Part shown: positions 6,553 to 12,223 of the stretch, piece after piece | Numbering within the stretch: position 1 is the first letter of the stretch | Layout: each line of letters starts with the position of its first letter | Assembly (NCBI GenBank): GCA_008501565.1 | Contig: QQUL01000302.1 | Span: 1-12,796, forward strand | DNA length: 12,796 nt | Direction of reading: 5' to 3' | Origin: Armatimonadota bacterium | Lineage (GTDB): Bacteria > Actinomycetota > Acidimicrobiia > Spongiisociales > UBA5794 | Notes under the pieces: generated by a model | The model's input: only the letters and a program-made list of their open reading frames with translations | Database searches by the model: none | What the model was told of the DNA's origin: nothing | Translations under genes and position numbers: made by a program

Positions 6553-6789
6553 CTAAACGGCTCTGACCATGTCTTCGCGACAGTGACGGGGTGGGTCGAT
6601 TTCTTCGCCGATCTGGGCCTCGGTCACTGTGAGGGAGAGTCCACACACGGTGCAGAGATAGGGGACATCCACTTCCTCAACCGATGAGAGGTCCGGTTCC
6701 GGGGGCGGTCCCGCTGAGATGAACCGAATGCTCCAGATGGTCATCACGACAATCATCAACCCGATAAGGGCCGCGATAAAGACGATCAT
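6553..6789 (-). CDS. 78-aa membrane-anchored CxxC...HC protein
   Basis: Small protein whose ATG (6787-6789) overlaps the thiolase stop as ATGA. An N-terminal span (MIVFIAALIGLMIVVMTIWS, about 1-24) is followed by a Pro/acidic linker (PPPEPDLSSVEEVDVP) and a small domain with C46-x2-C49 (YLCTVCGL) and H69-C70 (PPRHCREDM). The spacing suggests a zinc-ribbon-like metal site with a non-standard HC half. It is probably anchored N-out or N-in with the domain next to the membrane. I do not recognise the family, and its link to the thiolase is only positional. It is followed 12 nt later by the shared terminator hairpin. A longer open frame upstream overlaps the thiolase gene and reads as its shadow, so this start is preferred. 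Confidence 0.78.
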   Translation of the reverse strand: MIVFIAALIGLMIVVMTIWSIRFISAGPPPEPDLSSVEEVDVPYLCTVCGLSLTVTEAQIGEEIDPPRHCREDMVRAV

Positions 6790-7943
6790 GCAAGCGACTC
6801 GATGATCGTGCCGTTTGCGAGCCCTCCCCCTTCGCACATGGACTGGAGACCGTAGCGTCCGCCGGATCGTTCGAGTTCGCTGACGAGCGTCGTCATCAGC
6901 CTGGCTCCGGACGCTCCGAGCGGATGACCGAGTGCGATCGCTCCACCGTTGACATTGACCGAATCCCAATCGGCACCGGTTTCACGCAACCATGCTGCGA
7001 TGACGGCGGCGAAGGCTTCATTGATCTCGTACAGATCGATGTCCTTGTGCGTCAGCCCTGCCTTGGCGAGAGCCTTTTCGGTGGCAGGGATCGGGCCGGT
7101 GAGCATCGAGATCGGATCGGTTCCTGCAAGTGAGAATGACACGAATCTTGCCTTCGGCTTGAGACCGAGCTCCTTGGCCTTGTCAACCGACGTAATCAGG
7201 ATGGCAGCCGAGCCGTCGGTGATCTGTGAGGAGTTTCCAGCTGTGACGACTCCGTCTTCCTTGAAGGCCGGCCGCAGTGTCGCGAGCTTCTCCATGGTTG
7301 TTCCGGGGCGGATCCCCTCGTCCCTCGTCAGGACGCCGGGCACCCCGTCAATCTTCACGTCGATTGGGATGATCTCGTTTTCGAAACGTCCCTCCTCCGT
7401 GGCTTTGAGGGCACGAGCCTGGCTGTCGTAGCCGATGCTGTCGAGCTCTTCACGGGATATCCCCCACTGCTCGGCGATCAACTCTGCCGATAGACCTTGT
7501 GGGATGAGTCCGTTGTGGTAACGCTCACGCATCTTCTCGCCGAACGGGTTCGATGAGCCCATCGACGATCCCATGGGAACCCGCGTCATGTTCTCGACTC
7601 CAGCCGCCACAACAACGTCGTAGGCGCCGGCCATCACACCTTGTGCCGCAAAGTGGACGGACTGCTGGGAGGAACCACACTGGCGATCGATCGTGACCCC
7701 GGGAACAGACTCTGGCCAGCCGGCTCCGAGTACTGCGTTGCGACCGATGTTGTACGTCTGTTCCCCGACCTGGGAAACGCAGCCCATGATGACGTCGTCA
7801 ACGAGAGCAGGGTCCAGGCTGTTGCGCTCTGCGAGCGCCTTGAGAGGTTCAGCCGCGAGGTCGGCAGATTGCCAGTCGGAAAGGGATCCGTTGCGCTTCC
7901 CAAGCGGCGTTCTCACCGCATCGATGATTACTGCCTCGGCCAT
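6786..7943 (-). CDS. thiolase / acetyl-CoA C-acyltransferase
   Basis: Catalyses Claisen condensation of two acyl-CoAs or the reverse thiolytic cleavage, in beta-oxidation or acetoacetyl-CoA formation. It is 385 aa, a standard thiolase length. Nucleophile C89 lies in DRQCGSSQQS, followed by NEAF (308-311), H340 in GGAIALGHPLGASGAR and general-base C370 in MCEGGGLANG, where most family members read C-x-GGG-x-G. The sequence is closer to the broad FadA/acetyl-CoA acetyltransferase group than to SCP-x-type thiolases, but chain-length preference cannot be read. The ATG at 7943 is preceded by AGGAAGG at good spacing, so this gene is conventionally led, unlike pknB or crgA. It is followed by the 78-aa protein. 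The adjacent upstream gene is tRNA-Ala on the same strand. Confidence 0.94.
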   Translation of the reverse strand: MAEAVIIDAVRTPLGKRNGSLSDWQSADLAAEPLKALAERNSLDPALVDDVIMGCVSQVGEQTYNIGRNAVLGAGWPESVPGVTIDRQCGSSQQSVHFAAQGVMAGAYDVVVAAGVENMTRVPMGSSMGSSNPFGEKMRERYHNGLIPQGLSAELIAEQWGISREELDSIGYDSQARALKATEEGRFENEIIPIDVKIDGVPGVLTRDEGIRPGTTMEKLATLRPAFKEDGVVTAGNSSQITDGSAAILITSVDKAKELGLKPKARFVSFSLAGTDPISMLTGPIPATEKALAKAGLTHKDIDLYEINEAFAAVIAAWLRETGADWDSVNVNGGAIALGHPLGASGARLMTTLVSELERSGGRYGLQSMCEGGGLANGTIIESLA

Positions 7944-7979
7944 GGCGCACCTTCCTTATTCGATTGTGTCCTACGGCGG

Positions 7980-8053
7980 TGGAGACGATCGGATTCGAAC
8001 CGACGACCCTCTGGTTGCAAACCAGATGCTCTGCCAGGCTGAGCTACGTCCCC
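7980..8053 (-). tRNA. tRNA-Ala(UGC)
   Basis: A full cloverleaf on the minus strand: acceptor GGGGACG/CGTCTCC including the G3-U70 pair that is the alanine identity element, D arm GCTC/GAGC, anticodon arm TCTGG-TTTGCAA-CCAGA with anticodon TGC (plus-strand 8017-8019), and T arm GTCGG-TTCGAAT-CCGAT. The discriminator is A. Only CC follows (ACCG), so the CCA end is not fully encoded. A possible -10 (TATAGA, plus-strand 8066-8071) lies just upstream. Confidence 0.96.
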
Positions 8054-8065
8054 AAGGCACCCAAG

Positions 8066-8071
8066 TCTATA
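8066..8071 (-). promoter_or_regulatory. probable -10 box of tRNA-Ala
   Basis: TATAGA on the minus strand ends 12 nt before the tRNA 5' end, which would give a leader of a few nt. I find no convincing -35 hexamer at 16-18 nt. Confidence 0.35.
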
Positions 8072-8150
8072 ACCCCGCAACCCCTTCACGTACCCAGGGT
8101 TCCAGTACCCGATTATTCAATGGTGGAGCCCACAGAATGGTGCCGGGCCG

Positions 8151-8615
8151 CTAGAACTTGAAGACCATGGCGACCATCGCGATGGTCACGATCAACGTTT
8201 GGAAGTGGTCGGCCATTCCGATCTTCCTCGCGATGGCACCGGCTTCGGGGTCGTCGAACCCGTTCGCTTCGACGAGCGCGGCCAGCTTCTTGCCCTGCGG
8301 CATCATCATGAACACACCCAGTCCAATCCCGATGATCGCTGCCGCAAAACCAATCGAGATGAAGGTATCGCTGAAACTCCAAACATCGTTGCTCTGCACA
8401 ACGAGCCAAATCCCGAAGCCCAGCGTCATGAACGCCGCAATCGGCATGATCACACCGCTCGTCTTCATCGCTGTATAGATGTATCTCGTGTATTCCGAAG
8501 CCTTGCCCGTGCGTTTCGCTACTCCGCCGAGGCCCTCATAGGCCACGGCGCCACCGAACCAGATCGCAGCCCCGATGATGTGCCCAAAGAGAATCCAGTT
8601 GTAGAGCTCGTCCAT
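8151..8615 (-). CDS. four-span integral membrane protein, DUF2269/CopD-like
   Basis: It is 154 aa with start ATG 8615, preceded by GAGGAAGG at ideal spacing; the frame is open further upstream but that part is unlike protein. There are four predicted spans, about 6-27, 53-73, 86-105 and 137-152. Features are MDELYNWILFGHIIGAAIWF with H12, RYIYTAMKTSG before span 2, a cytoplasmic GKKLAALVEANGFDDPEAG loop, and H137 in MADHFQTL. The pattern of a His in helix 1, a WFGG turn and a late His recalls the DUF2269 and CopD-type four-helix membrane families, some of which are thought to bind heme or copper. No function is established. It is transcribed alone, towards tRNA-Ala. Confidence 0.85.
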   Translation of the reverse strand: MDELYNWILFGHIIGAAIWFGGAVAYEGLGGVAKRTGKASEYTRYIYTAMKTSGVIMPIAAFMTLGFGIWLVVQSNDVWSFSDTFISIGFAAAIIGIGLGVFMMMPQGKKLAALVEANGFDDPEAGAIARKIGMADHFQTLIVTIAMVAMVFKF

Positions 8616-8711
8616 GCTTGCCTTCCTCGTTGATACAGCGCCTGCATCGTACAACCTGCACGGCCCAGTCTGCGTTCCGTACGTCACAGCCCGTTTGAGA
8701 ACCCTGCGGGG

Positions 8712-8717
8712 TATTCT
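8712..8717 (+). promoter_or_regulatory. probable -10 box of tRNA-Ile
   Basis: TATTCT lies 13 nt before the tRNA-Ile 5' end, giving a leader of about 6 nt. TTGAGA at 8695-8700 resembles a -35 but the spacer is only 11 nt, so only the -10 is proposed. Confidence 0.4.
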
Positions 8718-8730
8718 CCTAACTTCGTGA

Positions 8731-8805
8731 GGGCCTATAGCTCAGCCTGGTTAGAGCGCATCCCTGATAAGGATGAGGTCCGTGGTTCAAATCCACGTAG
8801 GCCCA
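8731..8805 (+). tRNA. tRNA-Ile(GAU), probable integration target
   Basis: A full cloverleaf: acceptor GGGCCTA/TAGGCCC, D arm GCTC/GAGC, anticodon arm CATCC-CTGATAA-GGATG with anticodon GAT, T arm CGTGG-TTCAAAT-CCACG and discriminator A8805. CCA is not encoded (ACCC). The gene is intact and is followed 34 nt later by the integrase 3' end, so it is the likely attB/attL of the element to its right. This tRNA is usually also found in rRNA operons; here it stands alone. Confidence 0.97.
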
Positions 8806-8812
8806 CCCTCGC

Positions 8813-8840
8813 AAACCCCTGCGGCACAAGGGTTTTCTCT
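8813..8840 (+). terminator. terminator hairpin after tRNA-Ile
   Basis: AAACCC (8813-8818) pairs with GGGTTT (8830-8835) around an 11-nt loop, and TCTCT follows (TTTTCTCT in all). It fits a factor-independent terminator for the tRNA and lies between it and the convergent integrase gene. If the element recombines in the tRNA 3' half, this hairpin belongs to the incoming DNA. Confidence 0.5.
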
Positions 8841-9982
8841 CATTTCGCTTTCAGAGCGATGACCTCAGAATCGTCCCGCGTGCACATCGCGTGCACATCA
8901 GCGGCAGCGTAGGTCGACTCAAGACGGTCCGTGGCCGCCTCATCGAGACCCTCAAAGAGATGCCCATAAGTGTCGAGGGTGGTCTTGATCGACGCATGAC
9001 CAAGTCGTTCCTGAATCACTTTCGGATGCTCTCCCTGAGCAATCAAGAGGGCGGCCTGGGTATGACGGAGATCGTGGAATGTACATGGTTGGCCAACGGA
9101 CGCCTCCACCGCCGGTAGCCAGATCCGGCGCCGAAAGTTGCTCCGCCGGATCGGCCCACCGTCGGGCGCCGAGAAAATGAGGCCGGAGTCGTCTGCGTAC
9201 TTTCCAAGATGGATGGCCAGGACCTCGACGAGGAATGACGGCACGCGAAGGGTGCGACGTGAGGCCTCTGACTTGGGATTCTCGAAATAGAACTTGCCTC
9301 CGCTTTCGACGAGCGATGCCTTGACCCGGATGGCCCGTCGAAGGGCATCGAGCCCGTCCACTCGGAGTGCCCGCAGTTCGCTGAACCGGAGTCCGGTGTA
9401 CGCCGCGGTGAGAACCATTGCGGAGTACCGAGAGTCGATGGCGTCGGCCAGGAAGTTGATCTCGGCGGGTTCCAGGAAACGGATGGTGGATCTTGTCTCC
9501 AGCCGTGGGAGATCAACACCTCGGCAAGGCGAACGACCGATGAGCCCGGACTCAACGGCGGCGTCCATCGCTGCGGAAAGCAGCTGATACGCCTTGCGAA
9601 CGGTTGCTGGTGCGTACCCGGCGGCATCGAGGTCGGCGACCCACTGAGCAACATGGATCGGTTGGATGGATCCGATCATCCACGTTCCGAATCTCGGTAG
9701 GACGTGATTCCTTATCGTCGCCTCGTCTCTGGCTTGGGTCTGGCGCCCGAGATTCACACGAGTGGCTTGGTACTCAGACATCCACTCGCCGAGTGCCGTC
9801 TTGGCCAAGCGAGGGTCGGTGTACCGGCCCCTGAGTTTGTCGGTCTCCATGGCAAGCAGGTACCGCTCAGCATCGATCTTTCGATCGAAGTTCTTGGATC
9901 GCTGCCGGCCTGCCGGGTCGCGCCAGCGCGTCTGCCAGGCGCGACGACCCGATCTGTGGGTCACTCTCGATACGGCTCCCAT
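8840..9982 (-). CDS. tyrosine recombinase (phage-type integrase)
   Basis: Site-specific recombinase that integrates and excises the element. It is 380 aa. The N-terminal AP2-like DNA-binding part (about 1-50: SRVTHRSGRRAWQTRWRD) is followed by a SAM-like core-binding domain (about 60-150) and the catalytic domain (about 165-355). The catalytic set is complete: R199 (TGLRFSELR), K237 (NPKSE), H303 and R306 (HDLRHT), H329 (LGHAS) and nucleophile Y339 (DTYGHL). The ATG at 9982 has GAGGAG 7-8 nt upstream, so the start is good. The 3' end faces the tRNA-Ile 3' end, a standard attL arrangement. TACATT (minus strand, about 10019-10014) is a possible -10. It appears intact and active, not a relic. 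Confidence 0.95.
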   Translation of the reverse strand: MGAVSRVTHRSGRRAWQTRWRDPAGRQRSKNFDRKIDAERYLLAMETDKLRGRYTDPRLAKTALGEWMSEYQATRVNLGRQTQARDEATIRNHVLPRFGTWMIGSIQPIHVAQWVADLDAAGYAPATVRKAYQLLSAAMDAAVESGLIGRSPCRGVDLPRLETRSTIRFLEPAEINFLADAIDSRYSAMVLTAAYTGLRFSELRALRVDGLDALRRAIRVKASLVESGGKFYFENPKSEASRRTLRVPSFLVEVLAIHLGKYADDSGLIFSAPDGGPIRRSNFRRRIWLPAVEASVGQPCTFHDLRHTQAALLIAQGEHPKVIQERLGHASIKTTLDTYGHLFEGLDEAATDRLESTYAAADVHAMCTRDDSEVIALKAK

Positions 9983-10063
9983 GGTTGACTCCTCGCTCTC
10001 GGGATCTCTTTCGAATGTACACGCGACCTATGACAGCGCCCGGACAGATTCATTCTGAAGGCG

Positions 10064-10108
10064 AACCCTCTCACCAGAGTCTCACCAGAGTGTCATCAGC
10101 CCTCTCAT
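10064..10108 (-). repeat. inverted copies of the GGTGA-AGGGTT motif
   Basis: On the minus strand, ACTCTGGTGAGAGGGTT (10080-10064) matches the plus-strand repeats below at 16 of 17 positions. A second partial copy, ACTCTGGTGAGA (10091-10080), shares one base with it. A weaker third, ATGAGAGGGCTG, lies near 10097-10108. These face the integrase start, 80-130 nt away. Confidence 0.75.
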
Positions 10109-10232
10109 CCCGATTCGGGAACACCCGGCGACGGGGTTGAAAGTGGTGATCCGACGGGTTGCCTACGCCGGTTGCCAGATACCGCAGAAGACCTTGGTAC
10201 GTATGGATTCTCCCGGTGTCGACGTTGGCTGT

Positions 10233-10301
10233 GAAACTCTGGTGAAAGGGTTGTCGAAACATTCGTGAAAGGGTTGCTGAAACTTTGGTGAGAGGGTTGG
10301 C
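10233..10301 (+). repeat. three tandem 23-nt repeats (iteron-like)
   Basis: Units run 10233-10255, 10256-10278 and 10279-10301 with no spacer. All begin GAAAC, contain GTGA(A/G)AGGGTTG and have variable bases at positions 6-9 and the last two. Units 1 and 3 share ACT(C/T)TGGTGA. A more degenerate relative may lie near 10139-10162. They have no spacers and only three units, so this is not a CRISPR array. Confidence 0.85.
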
Positions 10302-10309
10302 GTGTCTAT

Positions 10310-10323
10310 TTCATGTACATGAA
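10310..10323. promoter_or_regulatory. perfect 14-bp palindrome, possible operator
   Basis: TTCATGTACATGAA is its own reverse complement and follows the tandem repeats by 8 nt. A second TGTACA core (10016-10021) overlaps the likely integrase -10 region. The pairing of a dyad with the repeats suggests a binding site for a dimeric regulator, but this is inference. Confidence 0.4.
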
Positions 10324-10690
10324 GCACGAAACGCTCGTTGATCACAGTGGAAACCCCGCAGTCGATAGCGGCTTCGTTGATCGAGTTGGCGGTTCGTGGA
10401 CTGGGAACACTGTTCAACCGCTGTCTGGATCGGTCAGGATGCGAGTAATGGACCATTCTCCGAATCCGGTTCACGCCAAGATGTCACCGCAATACCACAT
10501 TCGAGAAGTCTCAGAACAGAAACGGAGTACCGCAGCTGCGATCCGTAACAGCCGCGACCCCGACCACGAATGGCACACTCTCACCGTGATCACAGTCGCG
10601 ATCGCGATCGCGCACAGCCACCCCCAAATCACACACGCATGTGCAACACGGTTGCTGCTGGTATACCCGTCTACCGAGAGAGCGACCTGA
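10313..10690 (+). CDS. doubtful small ORF before the SEC-C gene
   Basis: An open frame of 125 aa starting ATG inside the 14-bp palindrome (MYMKHETLVDHSGN...). Its TGA (10688-10690) overlaps the next ATG by one base (TGATG), which is the only positive sign. Against it: the composition is His-rich and low-complexity in places (VAIAIAHSH, from the repeated GCGATC), it has no ribosome-binding site, and I recognise no motif. It spans the palindrome at 10597-10612. It may be a leader frame or chance. Confidence 0.25.
   Translation: MYMKHETLVDHSGNPAVDSGFVDRVGGSWTGNTVQPLSGSVRMRVMDHSPNPVHAKMSPQYHIREVSEQKRSTAAAIRNSRDPDHEWHTLTVITVAIAIAHSHPQITHACATRLLLVYPSTERAT
10597..10612. repeat. perfect 16-bp palindrome of overlapping GCGATCGC
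   Basis: CGCGATCGCGATCGCG is its own reverse complement and contains two overlapping GCGATCGC octamers. GTGATCAC, another perfect dyad, lies just left at 10586-10593. It stands about 80 nt before the SEC-C gene, near a possible -10, TATACC (10662-10667). Confidence 0.6.
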
Positions 10691-11136
10691 TGACCCTCGA
10701 CCGTGGAATCCTCGCCAGGATCGACAGCAAGATCATTACCGAGCTGGACCACGGTGACGGTGTCCGGCTGGTGAAGGTGCCGCTATCGAGGGCAGTGTGG
10801 GCGACGTGGCGACGATACTGTGACACCCTTGGGCTGACGATGGGAGCCGCGATCGCTGGGCTGGTTGTCCACGAGCTCGGTGTACTTGTCGACGGAGGGG
10901 AACCATCTGAGGCTGTTCACGTCGTTCGGTACCACGAGAGACTCCTTGCCGAGTCCGAAGCCCTTGACGTGCGAGAACGGCACCTCGAAGAACGAGAGCG
11001 GTCCCTAACAACGGCACAGCACCTCCTGAGTGCCAGGACAAGACCGCTCAAACCTGCCCAGCGCCTGAAGGTCGGTCGGAACGATCCGTGCCCATGTGGC
11101 TCCGGCTACAAGTACAAGCGATGCCACGGGACCTGA
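10690..11136 (+). CDS. small SEC-C zinc-motif protein, possible ribbon-helix-helix N-terminus
   Basis: It is 148 aa from ATG 10690. The frame is open further upstream, but the residues there are low-complexity; MTLDRGILARID looks like a proper N-terminus and GAGAGAG precedes it. Residues 25-63 (RLVKVPLSRAVWATWRRYCD... IAGLVVHELG) have the strand-helix-helix look of ribbon-helix-helix DNA-binding proteins; this is inference. An acidic/basic coiled coil follows (about 78-115: ESEALDVRERHLEERERSL). The C-terminus VGRNDPCPCGSGYKYKRCHG is a SEC-C motif with C134, C136, C145 and H146 binding zinc, known from SecA and many small adaptor proteins. Its place beside the repeat cluster suggests a regulator of the element. 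No specific function is known to me. Confidence 0.83.
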   Translation: MTLDRGILARIDSKIITELDHGDGVRLVKVPLSRAVWATWRRYCDTLGLTMGAAIAGLVVHELGVLVDGGEPSEAVHVVRYHERLLAESEALDVRERHLEERERSLTTAQHLLSARTRPLKPAQRLKVGRNDPCPCGSGYKYKRCHGT

Positions 11137-11352
11137 CGTCTGGGGAGGATTCTGAACGGTCGCCCGCACGAGACGCACCCATCGGCGCGGCGCAACGCGA
11201 ACCGCCCGTGCGCGTTTCTCATTCGTAGTGCCAATGCTAAAACGCTCGGCATCCACCCGAATCATGCTCGCTCTTGGGCTGCCATCCGATGCTCAAGCAC
11301 ATCACTGTCCCGGTACCACCACCGACGGATAGCGACCCGACCGTCTGCGAGT
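11137..11352. other. intergenic, mostly empty
   Basis: About 215 nt after the SEC-C gene without a gene I can support. CGCACG (11165-11170) and CGTGCG (11207-11212) could form the base of a long hairpin followed by TTTCTC, a possible terminator for the SEC-C gene, but the match is only 6 bp. Confidence 0.3.
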
Positions 11353-11589
11353 CTACGGTACGGTCCCCAACGCTTCGGAAAGGGGAGCAAACGTCTCCGC
11401 AGCATTCCGATCTGGCTCAGCGATCATTCCCCGCACACGGGCACCGTCAATGGACACCTCCCATTCGTCGGATACGAAGTGGTCCTCGTCATTGACAATG
11501 TCGTGCTGAAACCCGGCCCTCATCATTCGCTCAGCCACAACACGTTGCATTGCCTGCACATCGCCCGCGTCGTACCTGAGGCAGACCAC
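11353..11589 (-). CDS. possible 78-aa hypothetical protein
   Basis: A frame starting GTG at 11589 (or the internal ATG 12 codons later, giving MQRVVAERMMRAG) and ending TAG. Composition is protein-like: acidic, with residues such as DEDHFVSDEWEVSIDGARVRGMIAE, no repeats and plausible helices and strands. It has no clear ribosome-binding site and no family I recognise, and DNA on both sides is gene-poor. It could be a real cargo gene or a remnant of a longer one. Confidence 0.4.
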   Translation of the reverse strand: MVCLRYDAGDVQAMQRVVAERMMRAGFQHDIVNDEDHFVSDEWEVSIDGARVRGMIAEPDRNAAETFAPLSEALGTVP

Positions 11590-11848
11590 AGGCAGTCTGG
11601 ATTTCGAGGGTTCGTCCGTTGAGTTTCTGATTCGTCACAGGTCCTTCCCTTCATCTTTGCTTCGCGAGGGGTCGCGGACATTGATCCTGTCGATTGTTTG
11701 TGACGCTCGGGCAATGGCCATGCCCCGTAGGGACGTTCGGGGTGCGAGCTCAAGAGGTGGCAGGTTCCCAAACGCCGGAAGCTGTAGCACATTGCCATCT
11801 CCCCGGATGCCTCTTGCATGTCGTACAAGAGGGCTTCAACCGGGTCTG
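11590..11848. other. intergenic, nothing recognised
   Basis: About 260 nt between the possible small gene and the three-span membrane protein. Frames on both strands here are rich in Cys, Arg and Ser with no coherent domain. I see no promoter, RNA or repeat I would defend. Confidence 0.4.
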
Positions 11849-12223
11849 CTAATCGGCTATGCATCCGAACCCGGAGCTGAGCACAAGAGCGATCAGGGCC
11901 GCACCAACAGCGATCAACACTGAGACCGCCCAAAGAAGCCGAAGTGCCAGTTCTAGCCCCCGTGATGGATCCCTAACTAGTCGCTTGGCAACAAACCAGG
12001 CGGCTGCTGAGAGAAAGACGGGAAACAGAGCAGGGACAGTCTCAAGCCCGGCAGAACCACAAGAACCGGACGCGATACCAAATGCGTCGAGTATTCCGTC
12101 CCTTGTGTTGTCGAGTAGCAAGAACGCTGCAAGCGCATACAGGCTGAACGAGGCCGCGGACGCTGTCGCAGCGACTCTGATGTTGTGGGTCCGATCTGGA
12201 GTGCCCAATTGTCGGCCTGTCAC
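11849..12223 (-). CDS. three-span membrane protein of unknown function
   Basis: It is 124 aa with a GTG start that overlaps the stop of the gene before it as GTGA, so it is translationally coupled. There are three hydrophobic spans, about 17-37 (AATASAASFSLYALAAFLLL), 62-80 and 93-115, with a short basic loop (AKRLVRDPSRG) between the last two. C55 and C121 could lie on the same side. I recognise no family. It may be an immunity-like, anchor or signalling partner of the upstream product; there is no motif to decide. Confidence 0.7.
   Translation of the reverse strand: MTGRQLGTPDRTHNIRVAATASAASFSLYALAAFLLLDNTRDGILDAFGIASGSCGSAGLETVPALFPVFLSAAAWFVAKRLVRDPSRGLELALRLLWAVSVLIAVGAALIALVLSSGFGCIAD

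Larger units (their letters stand above)
9983..10689. other. gene-poor regulatory stretch upstream of the integrase
   Basis: About 700 nt without a convincing gene, except the doubtful frame 10313-10690. It holds the integrase promoter area, three inverted copies and three direct copies of one GGTGA(A/G)AGGGTT motif, the palindrome at 10310-10323 and the palindrome at 10597-10612. This density of repeats and dyads, with an integrase on one side and a possible DNA-binding protein on the other, suggests a control region (operators, recombinase arm sites or an origin). Confidence 0.6.

Noticed and set aside
7641..8154. Plus-strand frames over the thiolase start and tRNA-Ala
   Set aside because: They are antisense to the thiolase and to the tRNA; the GFEPTTLWLQTRCSA-type peptide is the well-known tRNA artefact.
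8727..8912. Small plus-strand frame across tRNA-Ile
   Set aside because: It is a translation of the tRNA and its flank (IPDKDEVRGSNPRRPT is the typical false peptide of a tRNA gene).
10233..10301. Possible CRISPR array
   Set aside because: Units are directly adjacent with no spacers, only three copies, and the unit varies internally; no cas gene is present.
10163..10752. Two minus-strand frames (about 100 codons each) in the repeat region
   Set aside because: One reads the repeats as FQQPFHECFDNPF-like text; neither has a ribosome-binding site or a recognisable domain.
11523..11933. 136-codon minus-strand frame and an 88-codon plus-strand frame between the cargo genes
   Set aside because: Cys/Arg/Ser-rich composition, overlap with better frames on both sides, no start signals and no motif.
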